64,000 bases of DNA from an uncultured Micrococcales bacterium (GTDB taxonomy: Bacteria > Actinomycetota > Actinomycetes > Actinomycetales > Microbacteriaceae): assembly GCA_903909605.1 (NCBI GenBank), contig CAIVWH010000021.1:58839-122838 (forward strand). Reading direction: 5' to 3'. This document shows, one piece after another, positions 19,289 to 27,858 of this stretch. Under the pieces are notes generated by a model that was not told where the DNA came from, searched no databases, and saw only the letters and a list, made by a program, of their open reading frames with translations. The translations under genes and the position numbers were made by a program. Position 1 is the stretch's first letter. Each line of letters opens with the position of its first letter.

Positions 19289-19825
19289 TTACTTCTTCTT
19301 GCCCTCGAGCTCTGCCAAGAACGAGTCGACAACACCAGTTGCCAACTTGTCGTTCTTGAGGCTCTCGCCTACAACCTTTGATGCCAAGTCGATTGCCAAC
19401 GAGCCAACTTCTGCGCGCAATGCGACAAGAGCTGCCTGAGTCTCGGCTTCGACTGTGGTCTTTCCGGTTGCAATAATGCGAGCTGCTTCACTAGCGGCGT
19501 AAGCCTTAGCTTCGGCAAGGATGCTTGCGCCTTCGGCGCGGGCCTCTTCGCGAATAGCTGCGGCTTCACTGCGTGCGGCTGCCTGCTCTGCCTCGATGTT
19601 TGCGGTCTTAGCTGCTGCCTCTTCCTGTGCCTTTTCGGCGGCGGCGAGGCGGCCCTCGATCGCTTCGGTGCGAGCATCCATGGTCTTCTTGAAGTTAGGC
19701 AGAACCTTGATCCAGAAGAAAACCAGAAGAACTACGAAGACCAGCGACGACCAGACGAGATCGGCCGTGGCAGGAAGCAGCGGGTTGTGCGCTTCTGCCG
19801 CGGTGACGACGAATCTCGAAATCAT
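19289..19825 (-). CDS. atpF: ATP synthase Fo subunit b
   Basis: 178 residues. A single membrane segment (about residues 20-42, ATADLVWSSLVFVVLLVFF) is followed by a long Ala/Glu/Lys-rich amphipathic helix (LAAAEKAQEEAAAKTANIEAEQAA...) that forms the right-handed coiled coil of the stator. It lies between atpE and atpH in the standard order. Confidence 0.94.
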   Translation of the reverse strand: MISRFVVTAAEAHNPLLPATADLVWSSLVFVVLLVFFWIKVLPNFKKTMDARTEAIEGRLAAAEKAQEEAAAKTANIEAEQAAARSEAAAIREEARAEGASILAEAKAYAASEAARIIATGKTTVEAETQAALVALRAEVGSLAIDLASKVVGESLKNDKLATGVVDSFLAELEGKKK

Positions 19826-19844
19826 GTCGTTTACTTTCTAGTTC

Positions 19845-20123
<279 letters not shown>

Positions 20124-20957
20124 CTAGTGCTCGTCTGCCAAGGCCAACTGAATGTAGACCGTGGTCAGCAGAGTAAATACGTATGCCTGCAAGAACGCGA
20201 CCAACATCTCGAAGAGAGTGAACACGAACCCGAAGGCGAGGGTTCCAGCACCGAAAGCCTTGAGCAAGCCGCCGGCGTTGAAGACAAAGAACTCGGTTGC
20301 CGAGAACAGCAGAACGAGAAGCAAGTGACCGGCGATCATGTTCATCATCAAACGAAGAGCCAGAGTGACCGGGCGAAGAATGAAAGTTGAGAGGAACTCG
20401 ATTGGAGTTACCAGAATGTAGAACGGCTTTGGCACACCAGCTGGGAAGAGCGCCGCGGTGAAGAAATGTGCGCCGTGCTTGCGGATGCCCGCGTAGATGA
20501 AGGTGATGTAAGCCGCAAGTGCCAGAACCAGAGGCAAACCGATAACCGATGTTCCGGCAATGTTCAGCGCAGGGATAACACCGGTGATGTTCATGCCGAG
20601 CACAACAAAGAAGATGGTCGCAAGCAGCGGCAAGAAACGGTCGCCATCTTTTTCGCCGAGTTGGTCTTGGGCAATCGACTTGCGCACAAAATTGAGCGCC
20701 GCCTCACCCATGAACTGGAAGCGCGATGGAACGTACTGCTGAGTCTTGTATGCCTTCTTGAACTTGGCCGTCCAGAGCCAGAACAAAACGATCAGCAGTG
20801 TCATCACCAAAAGGCGGATAAGCATAATTCGGTTTAGTTCAAATGGAGTGCCTGCAAAAAGAACGGCTTGAGGATAGAACTCGTCGATTGACGGAGGGGT
20901 GAAAGAGCCGCCGGAATTGTCAGAGTGCAATGCCAATAGTGAAAGGGCATTTCGCAT
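20124..20957 (-). CDS. atpB: ATP synthase Fo subunit a
   Basis: 277-residue membrane subunit forming the proton half-channels. The essential Arg lies in LRPVTLALRLMMNMIAGHLLL and the C-terminal helix QAYVFTLLTTVYIQLALADEH is typical. The ATG at 20957 is preceded by a strong AGGAGG (20967-20972), the best ribosome binding site in the operon. First of the eight canonical atp genes; an AtpI-like gene lies upstream. Confidence 0.96.
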   Translation of the reverse strand: MRNALSLLALHSDNSGGSFTPPSIDEFYPQAVLFAGTPFELNRIMLIRLLVMTLLIVLFWLWTAKFKKAYKTQQYVPSRFQFMGEAALNFVRKSIAQDQLGEKDGDRFLPLLATIFFVVLGMNITGVIPALNIAGTSVIGLPLVLALAAYITFIYAGIRKHGAHFFTAALFPAGVPKPFYILVTPIEFLSTFILRPVTLALRLMMNMIAGHLLLVLLFSATEFFVFNAGGLLKAFGAGTLAFGFVFTLFEMLVAFLQAYVFTLLTTVYIQLALADEH

Positions 20958-20966
20958 CTTTGACGA

Positions 20967-20972
20967 CCTCCT
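20967..20972 (-). promoter_or_regulatory. atpB: Strong Shine-Dalgarno sequence of atpB
   Basis: Perfect AGGAGG nine bases from the atpB ATG, noticeably stronger than those of the neighbours. Confidence 0.7.
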
Positions 20973-21019
20973 GTGTCGGGGCGAGGCAAAACCATCGCGG
21001 CGGCTAAAACTGGGGGTTT

Positions 21020-21040
21020 GAACGGAATTTTGCCCCGTTC
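21020..21040 (-). other. Stem-loop in the atpB leader
   Basis: GAACGG and CCGTTC form a 6-bp inverted repeat with a nine-base loop in the 105-base gap between the AtpI-like gene and atpB. It has no T-tract in either direction, so it is more likely an mRNA-processing or stability element than a terminator. Confidence 0.35.
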
Positions 21041-21062
21041 GCCCTAAATTCTAACAGGCTAT

Positions 21063-21470
21063 TTAGCCCTGAATTGTCGGGATGCGCGAACGCAAAACCA
21101 CGATCGCATCAACTGCCAGCGAGCCAATCACAGCCCCGACAATCGAGATGAAAAGCACCCAGCCGACAATGAAGCTGGCGTGCTTCAGAACCAGAACCAG
21201 GATGAAGAACCCGATGAGCTTGACCAGCCAGGTGCCGAGAACTACCCCGAAGAAGCCACCCAGTGGAAGCTTGCCGCCGATCCAGACAGACAGCGCGGTC
21301 AGGCTGACGAAGACCAACGCCATGGCGGCGCCAATTAGGGCGCTGATCAGACCGGCCACCGAGGCGGCGAAGAACCCGATGGCCCCGCCCAAAACGGCCA
21401 CCCCGGCGATCAGGATGGAGCCCAGGCGCAGCACCCTGGCGAAGAGTTCGTTGCTATTGGTTGGTGTCAT
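21063..21470 (-). CDS. AtpI-like membrane protein upstream of the ATP synthase (Rv1303-type)
   Basis: 135 residues with four predicted membrane segments (LILIAGVAVLGGAIGFF, ALIGAAMALVFVSLTALSV, VVLGTWLVKLIGFFILVLVL, GWVLFISIVGAVIGSLAV). Position between wecA and atpB matches the uncharacterised M. tuberculosis Rv1303 and the AtpI position in other bacteria, where the protein helps assemble the c-ring or transport Mg2+. Sequence identity to AtpI is weak by eye. It overlaps the wecA stop by four bases (ATGA). Confidence 0.75.
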   Translation of the reverse strand: MTPTNSNELFARVLRLGSILIAGVAVLGGAIGFFAASVAGLISALIGAAMALVFVSLTALSVWIGGKLPLGGFFGVVLGTWLVKLIGFFILVLVLKHASFIVGWVLFISIVGAVIGSLAVDAIVVLRSRIPTIQG

Positions 21471-22567
21471 TTTGCCCTCCGGCGTTTATCGATGACCGGC
21501 CAGAGAGTGTAACCGCCAGCCAGCACCAGCCCGAGCAGGAAGAATGCGGCGATTGCCCAGACCGGCCAAAAGAAGAAAAGCAGACAGGTGAGCGAGATAA
21601 GCGCTGTCCAAACGTAAAAGACCAAGACCGAGCCAACGTGGCTGTGGCCCAGGTCTTGCAGCCGATGGTGCAGGTGCTTGCGGTCTGCGGTGAACGGCGA
21701 CTTTCCCGCTCGCAAACGCCGAACCACGGCAAGGGTCAGATCGAGCACCGGCAGCAACAAAATCGCCAGCGGCAAAATCAGCGGGATGAACGCAGGCAGC
21801 AGGTCATCCTGGCCAGCGGTGTGCGGGTCGATCTGACCAGTGACGGTCAGCGCGGAGGTTGCCATCAGCATGCCGAGCAGCATGGCACCACTGTCGCCCA
21901 TGAAGATTTTTGCCGGACGCCAGTTGTGCGGAAGGAACCCGATGCACATTCCCATCACGATTGCAGAAAGTAAACCCGCGAGGTTGAAGTAATTTCCAGG
22001 CGAGGTCTTTTGCGCAAGCAAGTAGCAGTAGGCGAAGAAAGTGATTGTGCCAATTAGCACCACTCCACTTACCAGGCCGTCAAGCCCATCGATGAAGTTG
22101 ACCGCGTTCATAACCAGCACGGTTAGAAACACGGTGACCACCAGCGAGGTGCCGAACGAACCGATGGTCAAACCGGCAATCGGCAGTGAAACAATTTGAA
22201 CGCCCTGCCAAGCCAGGATGCCGGCCACCACGAGCTGTCCGCCGAGCTTGATTGTCCAATCGAGGTCATAGAGGTCGTCGAAAAAACCGATAGCGGTGAT
22301 CAAGAGCGCGGCGGCGGCAATTGCGATTACGTGACTCGGGTCTTCGAAGACCCCGTGAAACCAGCCGAACATCGCTGCAACCGCGAGCGAGACTGCAAAG
22401 CCGAGGAACATGGCAACGCCACCCAAGCGGGGTGTCGGCCTGGTGTGCACATCCCTGGCGCGGATCTGCGGGTAAATCTTGTACCGGTGCGCAACTTTGA
22501 GCAATGCCCAGGTTGCCAAAAATGTGACGATTGCCGAAATCAGTGCAACTGCGAGGTAGGCGCGCAC
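21467..22567 (-). CDS. wecA: Undecaprenyl-phosphate GlcNAc-1-phosphate transferase
   Basis: 366-residue MraY-family membrane enzyme that moves a sugar-1-phosphate onto undecaprenyl phosphate to start wall glycopolymer synthesis. About eleven membrane segments; motifs GFFDDLYDLDW (catalytic Asp pair), NAVNFIDGLDGLVSG, the GDSGAMLLG block and the cytosolic TADRKHLHHRL stretch (Mg2+/sugar loop with HHR) are intact. The HHR and missing MraY-specific blocks favour WecA/Rfe over MraY. Order Sua5-like/wecA/AtpI-like/atpB equals M. tuberculosis Rv1301-Rv1304. Confidence 0.92.
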   Translation of the reverse strand: MRAYLAVALISAIVTFLATWALLKVAHRYKIYPQIRARDVHTRPTPRLGGVAMFLGFAVSLAVAAMFGWFHGVFEDPSHVIAIAAAALLITAIGFFDDLYDLDWTIKLGGQLVVAGILAWQGVQIVSLPIAGLTIGSFGTSLVVTVFLTVLVMNAVNFIDGLDGLVSGVVLIGTITFFAYCYLLAQKTSPGNYFNLAGLLSAIVMGMCIGFLPHNWRPAKIFMGDSGAMLLGMLMATSALTVTGQIDPHTAGQDDLLPAFIPLILPLAILLLPVLDLTLAVVRRLRAGKSPFTADRKHLHHRLQDLGHSHVGSVLVFYVWTALISLTCLLFFFWPVWAIAAFFLLGLVLAGGYTLWPVIDKRRRAK

Positions 22568-23253
22568 TAGAGCGCCTCGATCAATTCGCCGGCAATGGTG
22601 CTCAGCTTGTCGAGACTCAGGGCACCGAGTCGCACGACACGTATCTTTCCGGTCACTCTGGTCTCGCCATCGACAAAGGTCTCGGAGATTCCGGTCAGAT
22701 CGAGAATGGTCGATGCCTCACCCTTTGGCGAGGTGCCGGCATTGAGGTAAACCTCAACCTTGTCGCCAAAGTATGCATCTGCCTGCGCAGCCGTGGTGGC
22801 CGCCGGCTGACCCGTGAGATTCGCGCTCGAGACAGCTAGTGGCCCGGTCTCCTCCAACAGTGCAAGCGCAATCTTGTGATCCGGAATTCGCAGCGCGACG
22901 GTTCCCCGGGTTTCGCCTAGATTCCAGTCGAGCGATGGTTGGGCGCGAAGAATCATGGTTAGCGCTCCAGGCCAAAAAGCCTTGGCGAGGTCACGGGCAA
23001 CCTGCGGAATATCGGTGGCGAGTGCATCCATGGTGAAGACGTTTGGAATCAGAACCGGTGGCGGCGATTTTTCGTCTCGGCCTTTTGTCGCAAGTAGGTT
23101 TGCCACGGCCTTGTGTGAAAAGGCATCTGCGGCAATGCCGTAAACGGTGTCGGTTGGCAAAACAATGAGTTGCTCGCGACCAACGGCAAGCTTGGCAAGT
23201 CGCATGCCACTGAGCAGTTCGGTGTCAACCGCACAGTCGAAGATGCGCACCAT
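22567..23253 (-). CDS. tsaC: L-threonylcarbamoyladenylate synthase (YrdC/Sua5 domain)
   Basis: Makes threonylcarbamoyl-AMP from Thr, bicarbonate and ATP for t6A37 modification of ANN-decoding tRNAs. 228 residues from the ATG at 23253; the ribosome binding site AGGGG favours this over the overlapping GTG at 23256. Motifs: IVLPTDTVYGIAADA, the KGRDEKSPPPVLI loop (the KRxx-type Lys/Arg binding site), WPGALTMIL and AVSSANLTGQPAATT. Only the YrdC domain is present, with no C-terminal Sua5 domain. It follows prmC by a few bases and shares its last base with the wecA start. Confidence 0.9.
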   Translation of the reverse strand: MVRIFDCAVDTELLSGMRLAKLAVGREQLIVLPTDTVYGIAADAFSHKAVANLLATKGRDEKSPPPVLIPNVFTMDALATDIPQVARDLAKAFWPGALTMILRAQPSLDWNLGETRGTVALRIPDHKIALALLEETGPLAVSSANLTGQPAATTAAQADAYFGDKVEVYLNAGTSPKGEASTILDLTGISETFVDGETRVTGKIRVVRLGALSLDKLSTIAGELIEAL

Positions 23254-23261
23254 CACTGCCC

Positions 23262-24110
23262 CTATCGAATTGCCGAGACCACTCGGTCGCGGCCGTTGAA
23301 ATCTTTGTGCGAGGTGACATTGCGCCAGCCTCTCGCCAATAGTAATTCAGTGATTGCGCCTGCCTGGGTGTCGGCGTGCTCGGTGGCGAATAATCCCCCG
23401 ACTCGAAGCAGTTCATGCGCAGCCCGCTCGGCGATTCGCACCACATCGAGCCCGTCGTCGCCACCGTAGAGCGCTAGCTCTGGGTCGTGCAGCGCAACCT
23501 CGGGATAGATCGGAACCATCTCGGTAGGAATGTAGGGCGGGTTGGTGAGAACCGCATCCGTTCTGCCAAAGAGAGAAGGGATGGTGCCATCGGCGATGTC
23601 ACCAAGGAACAGCTTGGCATTTGGAAAGTTGGCAAAGTTCTTTGTGGCCCAGGCATGCGCCTCTGGCGATTTCTCTATTGCGAAAACCCTCGACTGAGGA
23701 ACTTCGTGGGCAACTGAAAGTGCAACCGCACCTGAGCCGGAGCAAAGATCGACCACGACGGGGCGCTCCCCGCAGGTCTCTAGAAACTCAATGGCGAGCC
23801 CGGCGAGCAGCTCGGTTTCAGGCCTGGGAACGAAAACTCCCTTACCCACCTGAAGAGTGATGTGGCGAAAGTGGGCAACCCCGGTTAGGTGCTGCAATGG
23901 CTCGCGAGCCTCACGCCTAAGCGCAAGCTCGTTGAAGATTAGGACCTGCTCTGGCTCAACTACTGCCCCGCTGAGTTCGGCCGCCTGCACCTGACCTCGG
24001 CTCTGATTGGTTATGAAGGCAAACAGTAGCTCGGCATCTGCGATTGCCGATTCGATACCGGCATCGCTAAACCGCCCAGCCCAGGATGCGAGCAGGTCGC
24101 GAAGCAGCAC
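23262..24110 (-). CDS. prmC: Peptide chain release factor N5-glutamine methyltransferase
   Basis: 282 residues. Methylates the Gln of the GGQ motif in release factors, including the product of the adjacent prfA. N-terminal helical domain (LLASWAGRFSDAGIESAIADAELL), SAM-binding VVDLCSGSGAVALSVA, acidic loop FAIEKSPEA and the catalytic NPPYIPTE are all clear. It abuts prfA with no gap, enzyme and substrate in one operon. Confidence 0.95.
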   Translation of the reverse strand: MLLRDLLASWAGRFSDAGIESAIADAELLFAFITNQSRGQVQAAELSGAVVEPEQVLIFNELALRREAREPLQHLTGVAHFRHITLQVGKGVFVPRPETELLAGLAIEFLETCGERPVVVDLCSGSGAVALSVAHEVPQSRVFAIEKSPEAHAWATKNFANFPNAKLFLGDIADGTIPSLFGRTDAVLTNPPYIPTEMVPIYPEVALHDPELALYGGDDGLDVVRIAERAAHELLRVGGLFATEHADTQAGAITELLLARGWRNVTSHKDFNGRDRVVSAIR

Positions 24111-25190
24111 TTACTTCTCGCCGCCGAGCGCAGCTAGGCGAGCCTCTTCGTCCATCTGAATTGCCGACTGAACCACAGGTTCGAGTGCGCCATCCATGAC
24201 CTGATCGAGGTTGTATGACTTGTAACCGGTGCGGTGATCTGCAATTCGGTTTTCTGGAAAGTTGTATGTGCGAATGCGCTCTGAGCGGTCGACGCTCTTA
24301 ACCTGCGACTTGCGGGCAGCCGACTGCTCGGCCTCGATGGCCTCCTGCTGCGCTGCCAAAATGCGAGCGCGAAGAACACGCATGGCCGCTTCGCGGTTCT
24401 GCAGCTGCGACTTTTCGTTCTGCATCGCCACCACGATGCCGGTGGCCAGGTGTGTGATTCGAACAGCAGAGTCGGTGGTGTTAACCGACTGGCCGCCAGG
24501 ACCACTGGAGCGATAGACGTCGATTCGAATATCGTTCGGGCCAATCTCGACTTCTTCTGGCTCGTCTACTTCTGGGAAAACGAGAACGCCAGCGGCAGAG
24601 GTGTGGATGCGCCCCTGAGTTTCGGTAACCGGCACTCGCTGAACGCGGTGCACGCCACCCTCATACTTCAGGTGTGCGTAAACACCTTGGGCGGGGTCGG
24701 TGGTGTTCGACTTGATCGCAATTTGAACATCCTTGTAGCCACCGAGGTCGCTCTCGTTCTTATCGAGAATCTCGGTTTTCCAACCCTTCGAGTTGGCGTA
24801 CTGGATGTACATGCGAAGCAGGTCTGCGGCAAAGAGCGCCGATTCGGCGCCACCTTCACCGGCCTTAATCTCCATGATCACGTCGCGGCCGTCATCCGGG
24901 TCGCGAGGAATCAGCAAGCGGCGCAACTTCTCGGTTGCGGCGGTCAGCTTCTCTTCGGTGCCAGGCACTTCGGCGGCAAAAGCTTCATCTTCCTTGGCAA
25001 GCTCCTTCGCCGCGGCCAGATCTTCGGTGAGGTGATTCACCGAGTCGTAGGCGGCGACAATGGCGTTCAACTCGGCGTAGCGCCGGTTGAGCTTCTTAGC
25101 CAAGGCGGGGTTCTGGTGAACCGCGGCGTCAGAGAGTTGCTCCTGAAGCTGCTTGTGTTCAGCCAGTAGGCCCTTTACCGATTCGAGCAA
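24111..25190 (-). CDS. prfA: Peptide chain release factor 1
   Basis: Terminates translation at UAA and UAG. 359 residues; the stop-codon recognition region [14 protein letters not shown] contains the P-x-T motif (PVT) of RF1, and the peptidyl-tRNA hydrolysis motif is [18 protein letters not shown]. The GGQ Gln is the target of PrmC encoded immediately downstream. Only four bases separate it from rho; the rpmE gene that sits here in mycobacteria is missing. Confidence 0.97.
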   Translation of the reverse strand: MLESVKGLLAEHKQLQEQLSDAAVHQNPALAKKLNRRYAELNAIVAAYDSVNHLTEDLAAAKELAKEDEAFAAEVPGTEEKLTAATEKLRRLLIPRDPDDGRDVIMEIKAGEGGAESALFAADLLRMYIQYANSKGWKTEILDKNESDLGGYKDVQIAIKSNTTDPAQGVYAHLKYEGGVHRVQRVPVTETQGRIHTSAAGVLVFPEVDEPEEVEIGPNDIRIDVYRSSGPGGQSVNTTDSAVRITHLATGIVVAMQNEKSQLQNREAAMRVLRARILAAQQEAIEAEQSAARKSQVKSVDRSERIRTYNFPENRIADHRTGYKSYNLDQVMDGALEPVVQSAIQMDEEARLAALGGEK

Positions 25191-25194
25191 TTAG

Positions 25195-26793
25195 TTACTC
25201 GCTGTCTGAACTCGAAGGCATCGGCATCGACTTCTGAACCTGCATCAGGAACTCGACGTTGCTCGAGGTTTCCTTGAGGCGAGACAGAACCATCTCGACA
25301 GCCTGCTGCTGCTCGAGGCCGGCAAGTGCGCGACGCAACTTCCAGGTGACCTTGGTTTCGTCGGGGCCCATCAGCATTTCTTCGCGACGGGTTCCCGATG
25401 CGTTGATGTCGACGGCAGGGAAGATTCGCTTGTCGGCGAGTGAACGCGAAAGACGCAGCTCCATGTTTCCGGTTCCCTTGAACTCTTCGAAGATGATCTC
25501 ATCCATCTTCGAACCGGTCTCGACCAGTGCGGTAGCCAGGATGGTCAGCGAGCCGCCGTTCTCAATGTTTCGAGCCGCACCGAAGAAGCGCTTCGGTGGG
25601 TAGAGCGCTGCCGAGTCGACACCACCCGAAAGGATGCGGCCTGATGCCGGTGCGCTCAGGTTGTATGCGCGACCCAAACGAGTAATCGAGTCGAGTAGAA
25701 CAACAACGTCGTGACCGAGCTCGACCAAGCGCTTTGCGCGCTCGATTGCCAGCTCGGCAACCGTGGTGTGGTCTTCGGCTGGACGGTCGAAGGTCGAGGC
25801 GATGACCTCACCCTTCACGGTGCGCTGCATGTCGGTAACTTCTTCTGGGCGCTCGTCGACCAGAACCACCATCATGTGAACCTCTGGGTTGTTGGTGGTG
25901 ATCGCGTTTGCAATCGCCTGAAGAATCAGGGTCTTTCCGGCCTTAGGTGGCGAAACGATAAGACCACGCTGGCCCTTACCGATTGGCGACACGAGGTCGA
26001 TGATTCGAGTGCTGAGCTTGTTCTGCTCGGTCTCGAGACGCAGGCGATCCTGCGGGTAGAGCGGGGTCAGCTTGCCAAACTCAACGCGCTTGGCAGCCTC
26101 TTCGATGCTGGTGCCATTGATCGAGTCAACGCGCACGATGGCGTTGAACTTCTGGCGCCCCTGGTTGTCACCCTCGCGCGGCTGTCGAATTGCACCGACG
26201 ACTGCGTCACCCTTGCGCAGGCCATACTTCTTGACCTGACCGAGTGAAACGTAAACATCATTCGGGCCAGGCAGGTAACCGCTGGTGCGCACGAATGCGT
26301 AGTTGTCGAGAATGTCTAGGATGCCGGCTACCGGGATGACTGCCTCATCTGGTGACAGCTCTGGCTCTTCGTCGCGGTCGTGGTTGCGGTCGCGACCCTG
26401 GCCACCGCGGTCGCGGTTGCGGTCGCCACGGTTGCGATTGCGGTTACGGTTGCGATCGCGGTTACGTGAGTTGCCGCCACCGTTGCCGCGACGCTCGTCG
26501 CTCTCGTCGCGGTCGTTGCGTGAATCGTTGTTGCGAGTCTCATTGTCGCGACCTTCGCCCGACTCTGAACGCTCAGCACGCTCAGTCTTTTCGCCGCGCG
26601 GTGCGCGCTCTGCACGCTCTGGGCGCTCTGCACGCTCGCCCTGGTCTGGCTTGGCGTCGCCGCCATCGGTGGTTTCGCTCTTGGCGCGACGGGTTCGAGC
26701 AGGTCGCTTCTCGCCCGCGTCTGAAGTTTCCGAAGTCTGAGCCGCCGACTTGCGAGGCTTCTTTACTTCGTCGGTTTTTTGGATTTCATCCAT
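25195..26793 (-). CDS. rho: Transcription termination factor Rho with Arg/Asn/Asp-rich N-terminal insertion
   Basis: Hexameric RNA helicase that ends Rho-dependent transcripts. 532 residues: a low-complexity N-terminal region of about 150 residues (GEKTERAERSESGEGRD then RNRDRNRNRNRNRGDRNRD), an RNA-binding fold (GILDILDNYAFVRTSGYLPG), and the RecA-like motor with Walker A SPPKAGKTLILQ, arginine finger and Q/R-loops (GGVDSAALYPPKRFFGAARN). The tail is a known actinobacterial Rho feature that adds RNA affinity. Start is supported by an AAGAAAGAGAAATAC purine-rich leader. An inverted repeat lies between it and thrB. Confidence 0.96.
   Translation of the reverse strand: MDEIQKTDEVKKPRKSAAQTSETSDAGEKRPARTRRAKSETTDGGDAKPDQGERAERPERAERAPRGEKTERAERSESGEGRDNETRNNDSRNDRDESDERRGNGGGNSRNRDRNRNRNRNRGDRNRDRGGQGRDRNHDRDEEPELSPDEAVIPVAGILDILDNYAFVRTSGYLPGPNDVYVSLGQVKKYGLRKGDAVVGAIRQPREGDNQGRQKFNAIVRVDSINGTSIEEAAKRVEFGKLTPLYPQDRLRLETEQNKLSTRIIDLVSPIGKGQRGLIVSPPKAGKTLILQAIANAITTNNPEVHMMVVLVDERPEEVTDMQRTVKGEVIASTFDRPAEDHTTVAELAIERAKRLVELGHDVVVLLDSITRLGRAYNLSAPASGRILSGGVDSAALYPPKRFFGAARNIENGGSLTILATALVETGSKMDEIIFEEFKGTGNMELRLSRSLADKRIFPAVDINASGTRREEMLMGPDETKVTWKLRRALAGLEQQQAVEMVLSRLKETSSNVEFLMQVQKSMPMPSSSDSE
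26385..26470. repeat. rho: Short tandem repeat encoding the RNRDRN low-complexity stretch of Rho
   Basis: Degenerate six-base units of the form gcggtt / gcgatt / gcggtc recur across this stretch. They translate on the minus strand into alternating Arg-Asn and Arg-Asp. The repeats are coding, not spacers. Confidence 0.6.
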
Positions 26794-26919
26794 GTTTTGT
26801 ATTTCTCTTTCTTGAGATTGCGATGAACCTTGTCATCGAGCCCAATGTCTTTCACATTGCGTCTTTCGCACTGCTTGACGTGGGCGTTCGCATTAGATCT
26901 GCGAGGAATTCACCTAAGA

Positions 26920-26934
26920 GTTCAAGAGTTGAAC
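26920..26934. promoter_or_regulatory. Inverted repeat GTTCAA-GAG-TTGAAC between thrB and rho
   Basis: Perfect 6-bp arms with a three-base centre lie just past the thrB stop in the 147-base thrB-rho spacer, the largest gap in this gene run. There is no T-tract, so a protein operator or an attenuation element of rho is more likely than a terminator. No confident promoter can be assigned in the spacer. Confidence 0.35.
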
Positions 26935-26940
26935 TTCTAT

Positions 26941-27858
26941 TTAGTGGTGCAGGGCAACTGTAGCACCCTTGAAGTCAACTGCCAACATAAGGGCTCGCCA
27001 GTTTGGGTACTTCTCGGCGGCCAACTTGGCTGCTTCCAGGCGCTCGGCCGGGTCGCTTGCCAGCACCAAAACGGATGGCCCTGCCCCGGAGACCACAGCC
27101 GCGTGGCCGTTTTCGCGCATCAACTGAACCAGTGCGTGGGTTTCTGGCATGGCTTCGGCTCGGTAGTCCTGGTGCAGCTTGTCTTCGGTGGCGGCAAACA
27201 GCAACTCTGGGCTTTGGGTGAGGGCGGCAACCAGCAGCGCCGAGCGGGAGACATTGAACACCGCGTCGCCGTGCGGCACGGACTCAGGCTGAAGCGATCT
27301 GGCCTTGGCGGTAGACATCTCGAAGTCAGGCACGAGCTCGAGCGGCGAAACTCCGCGGTGCACGAAAAGCTTCTTATTGTGTGGGCCGCTATCGTCTTCC
27401 CAGGCGATGTTCAAACCACCGAAGAGCGCAGGCGCCACGTTGTCTGGGTGCCCCTCGAGTTCGGTTGAGATTTCGAGCAAGTCGTTGTGTGTAATTTCGA
27501 CGATTCCCTCGAGCAAGCCCTTGGCGGCAACTACCCCGCTAACCACCGCTGCCCCGGATGAACCCATGCCGCGACCGTGCGGAATGATGTTGCGCGCAAC
27601 AATTCGCAGACCGGGCATCTTCTGACCGAAGTGCTCGAAGGTGTGCTTGATGCACTTGACCACGAGGTTGGTTTCGTCTGTCGGAACCTTGCCGGCGCCC
27701 TCACCGTGAACTTCGACGATCACATCATTTGAGGCAACCGCTTCGACTTCGAGTTCGTCGTAATAAGAAAGTGCCATGCCGAGCGTGTCGAAGCCCGGGC
27801 CGAGGTTGGCCGAAGTGGCCGGAACTCGAACCGAAACCTTGCGCCCGACGATGTTCAT
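26941..27858 (-). CDS. thrB: Homoserine kinase
   Basis: GHMP kinase making O-phosphohomoserine for ThrC. 305 residues with RVPATSANLGPGFDTLG (motif 1), the ATP loop IPHGRGMGSSGAAVVSG (motif 2) and the C-terminal VSGAGPSVLVLA (motif 3). The ATG abuts the thrC stop codon, giving the order hom-thrC-thrB typical of actinomycetes. Confidence 0.97.
   Translation of the reverse strand: MNIVGRKVSVRVPATSANLGPGFDTLGMALSYYDELEVEAVASNDVIVEVHGEGAGKVPTDETNLVVKCIKHTFEHFGQKMPGLRIVARNIIPHGRGMGSSGAAVVSGVVAAKGLLEGIVEITHNDLLEISTELEGHPDNVAPALFGGLNIAWEDDSGPHNKKLFVHRGVSPLELVPDFEMSTAKARSLQPESVPHGDAVFNVSRSALLVAALTQSPELLFAATEDKLHQDYRAEAMPETHALVQLMRENGHAAVVSGAGPSVLVLASDPAERLEAAKLAAEKYPNWRALMLAVDFKGATVALHH

Noticed and set aside
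26330-26560. Repeat array in rho considered as CRISPR or satellite DNA
   Set aside because: Units are six bases, degenerate, lack spacers and translate in frame into the known Arg/Asn/Asp-rich Rho insertion.
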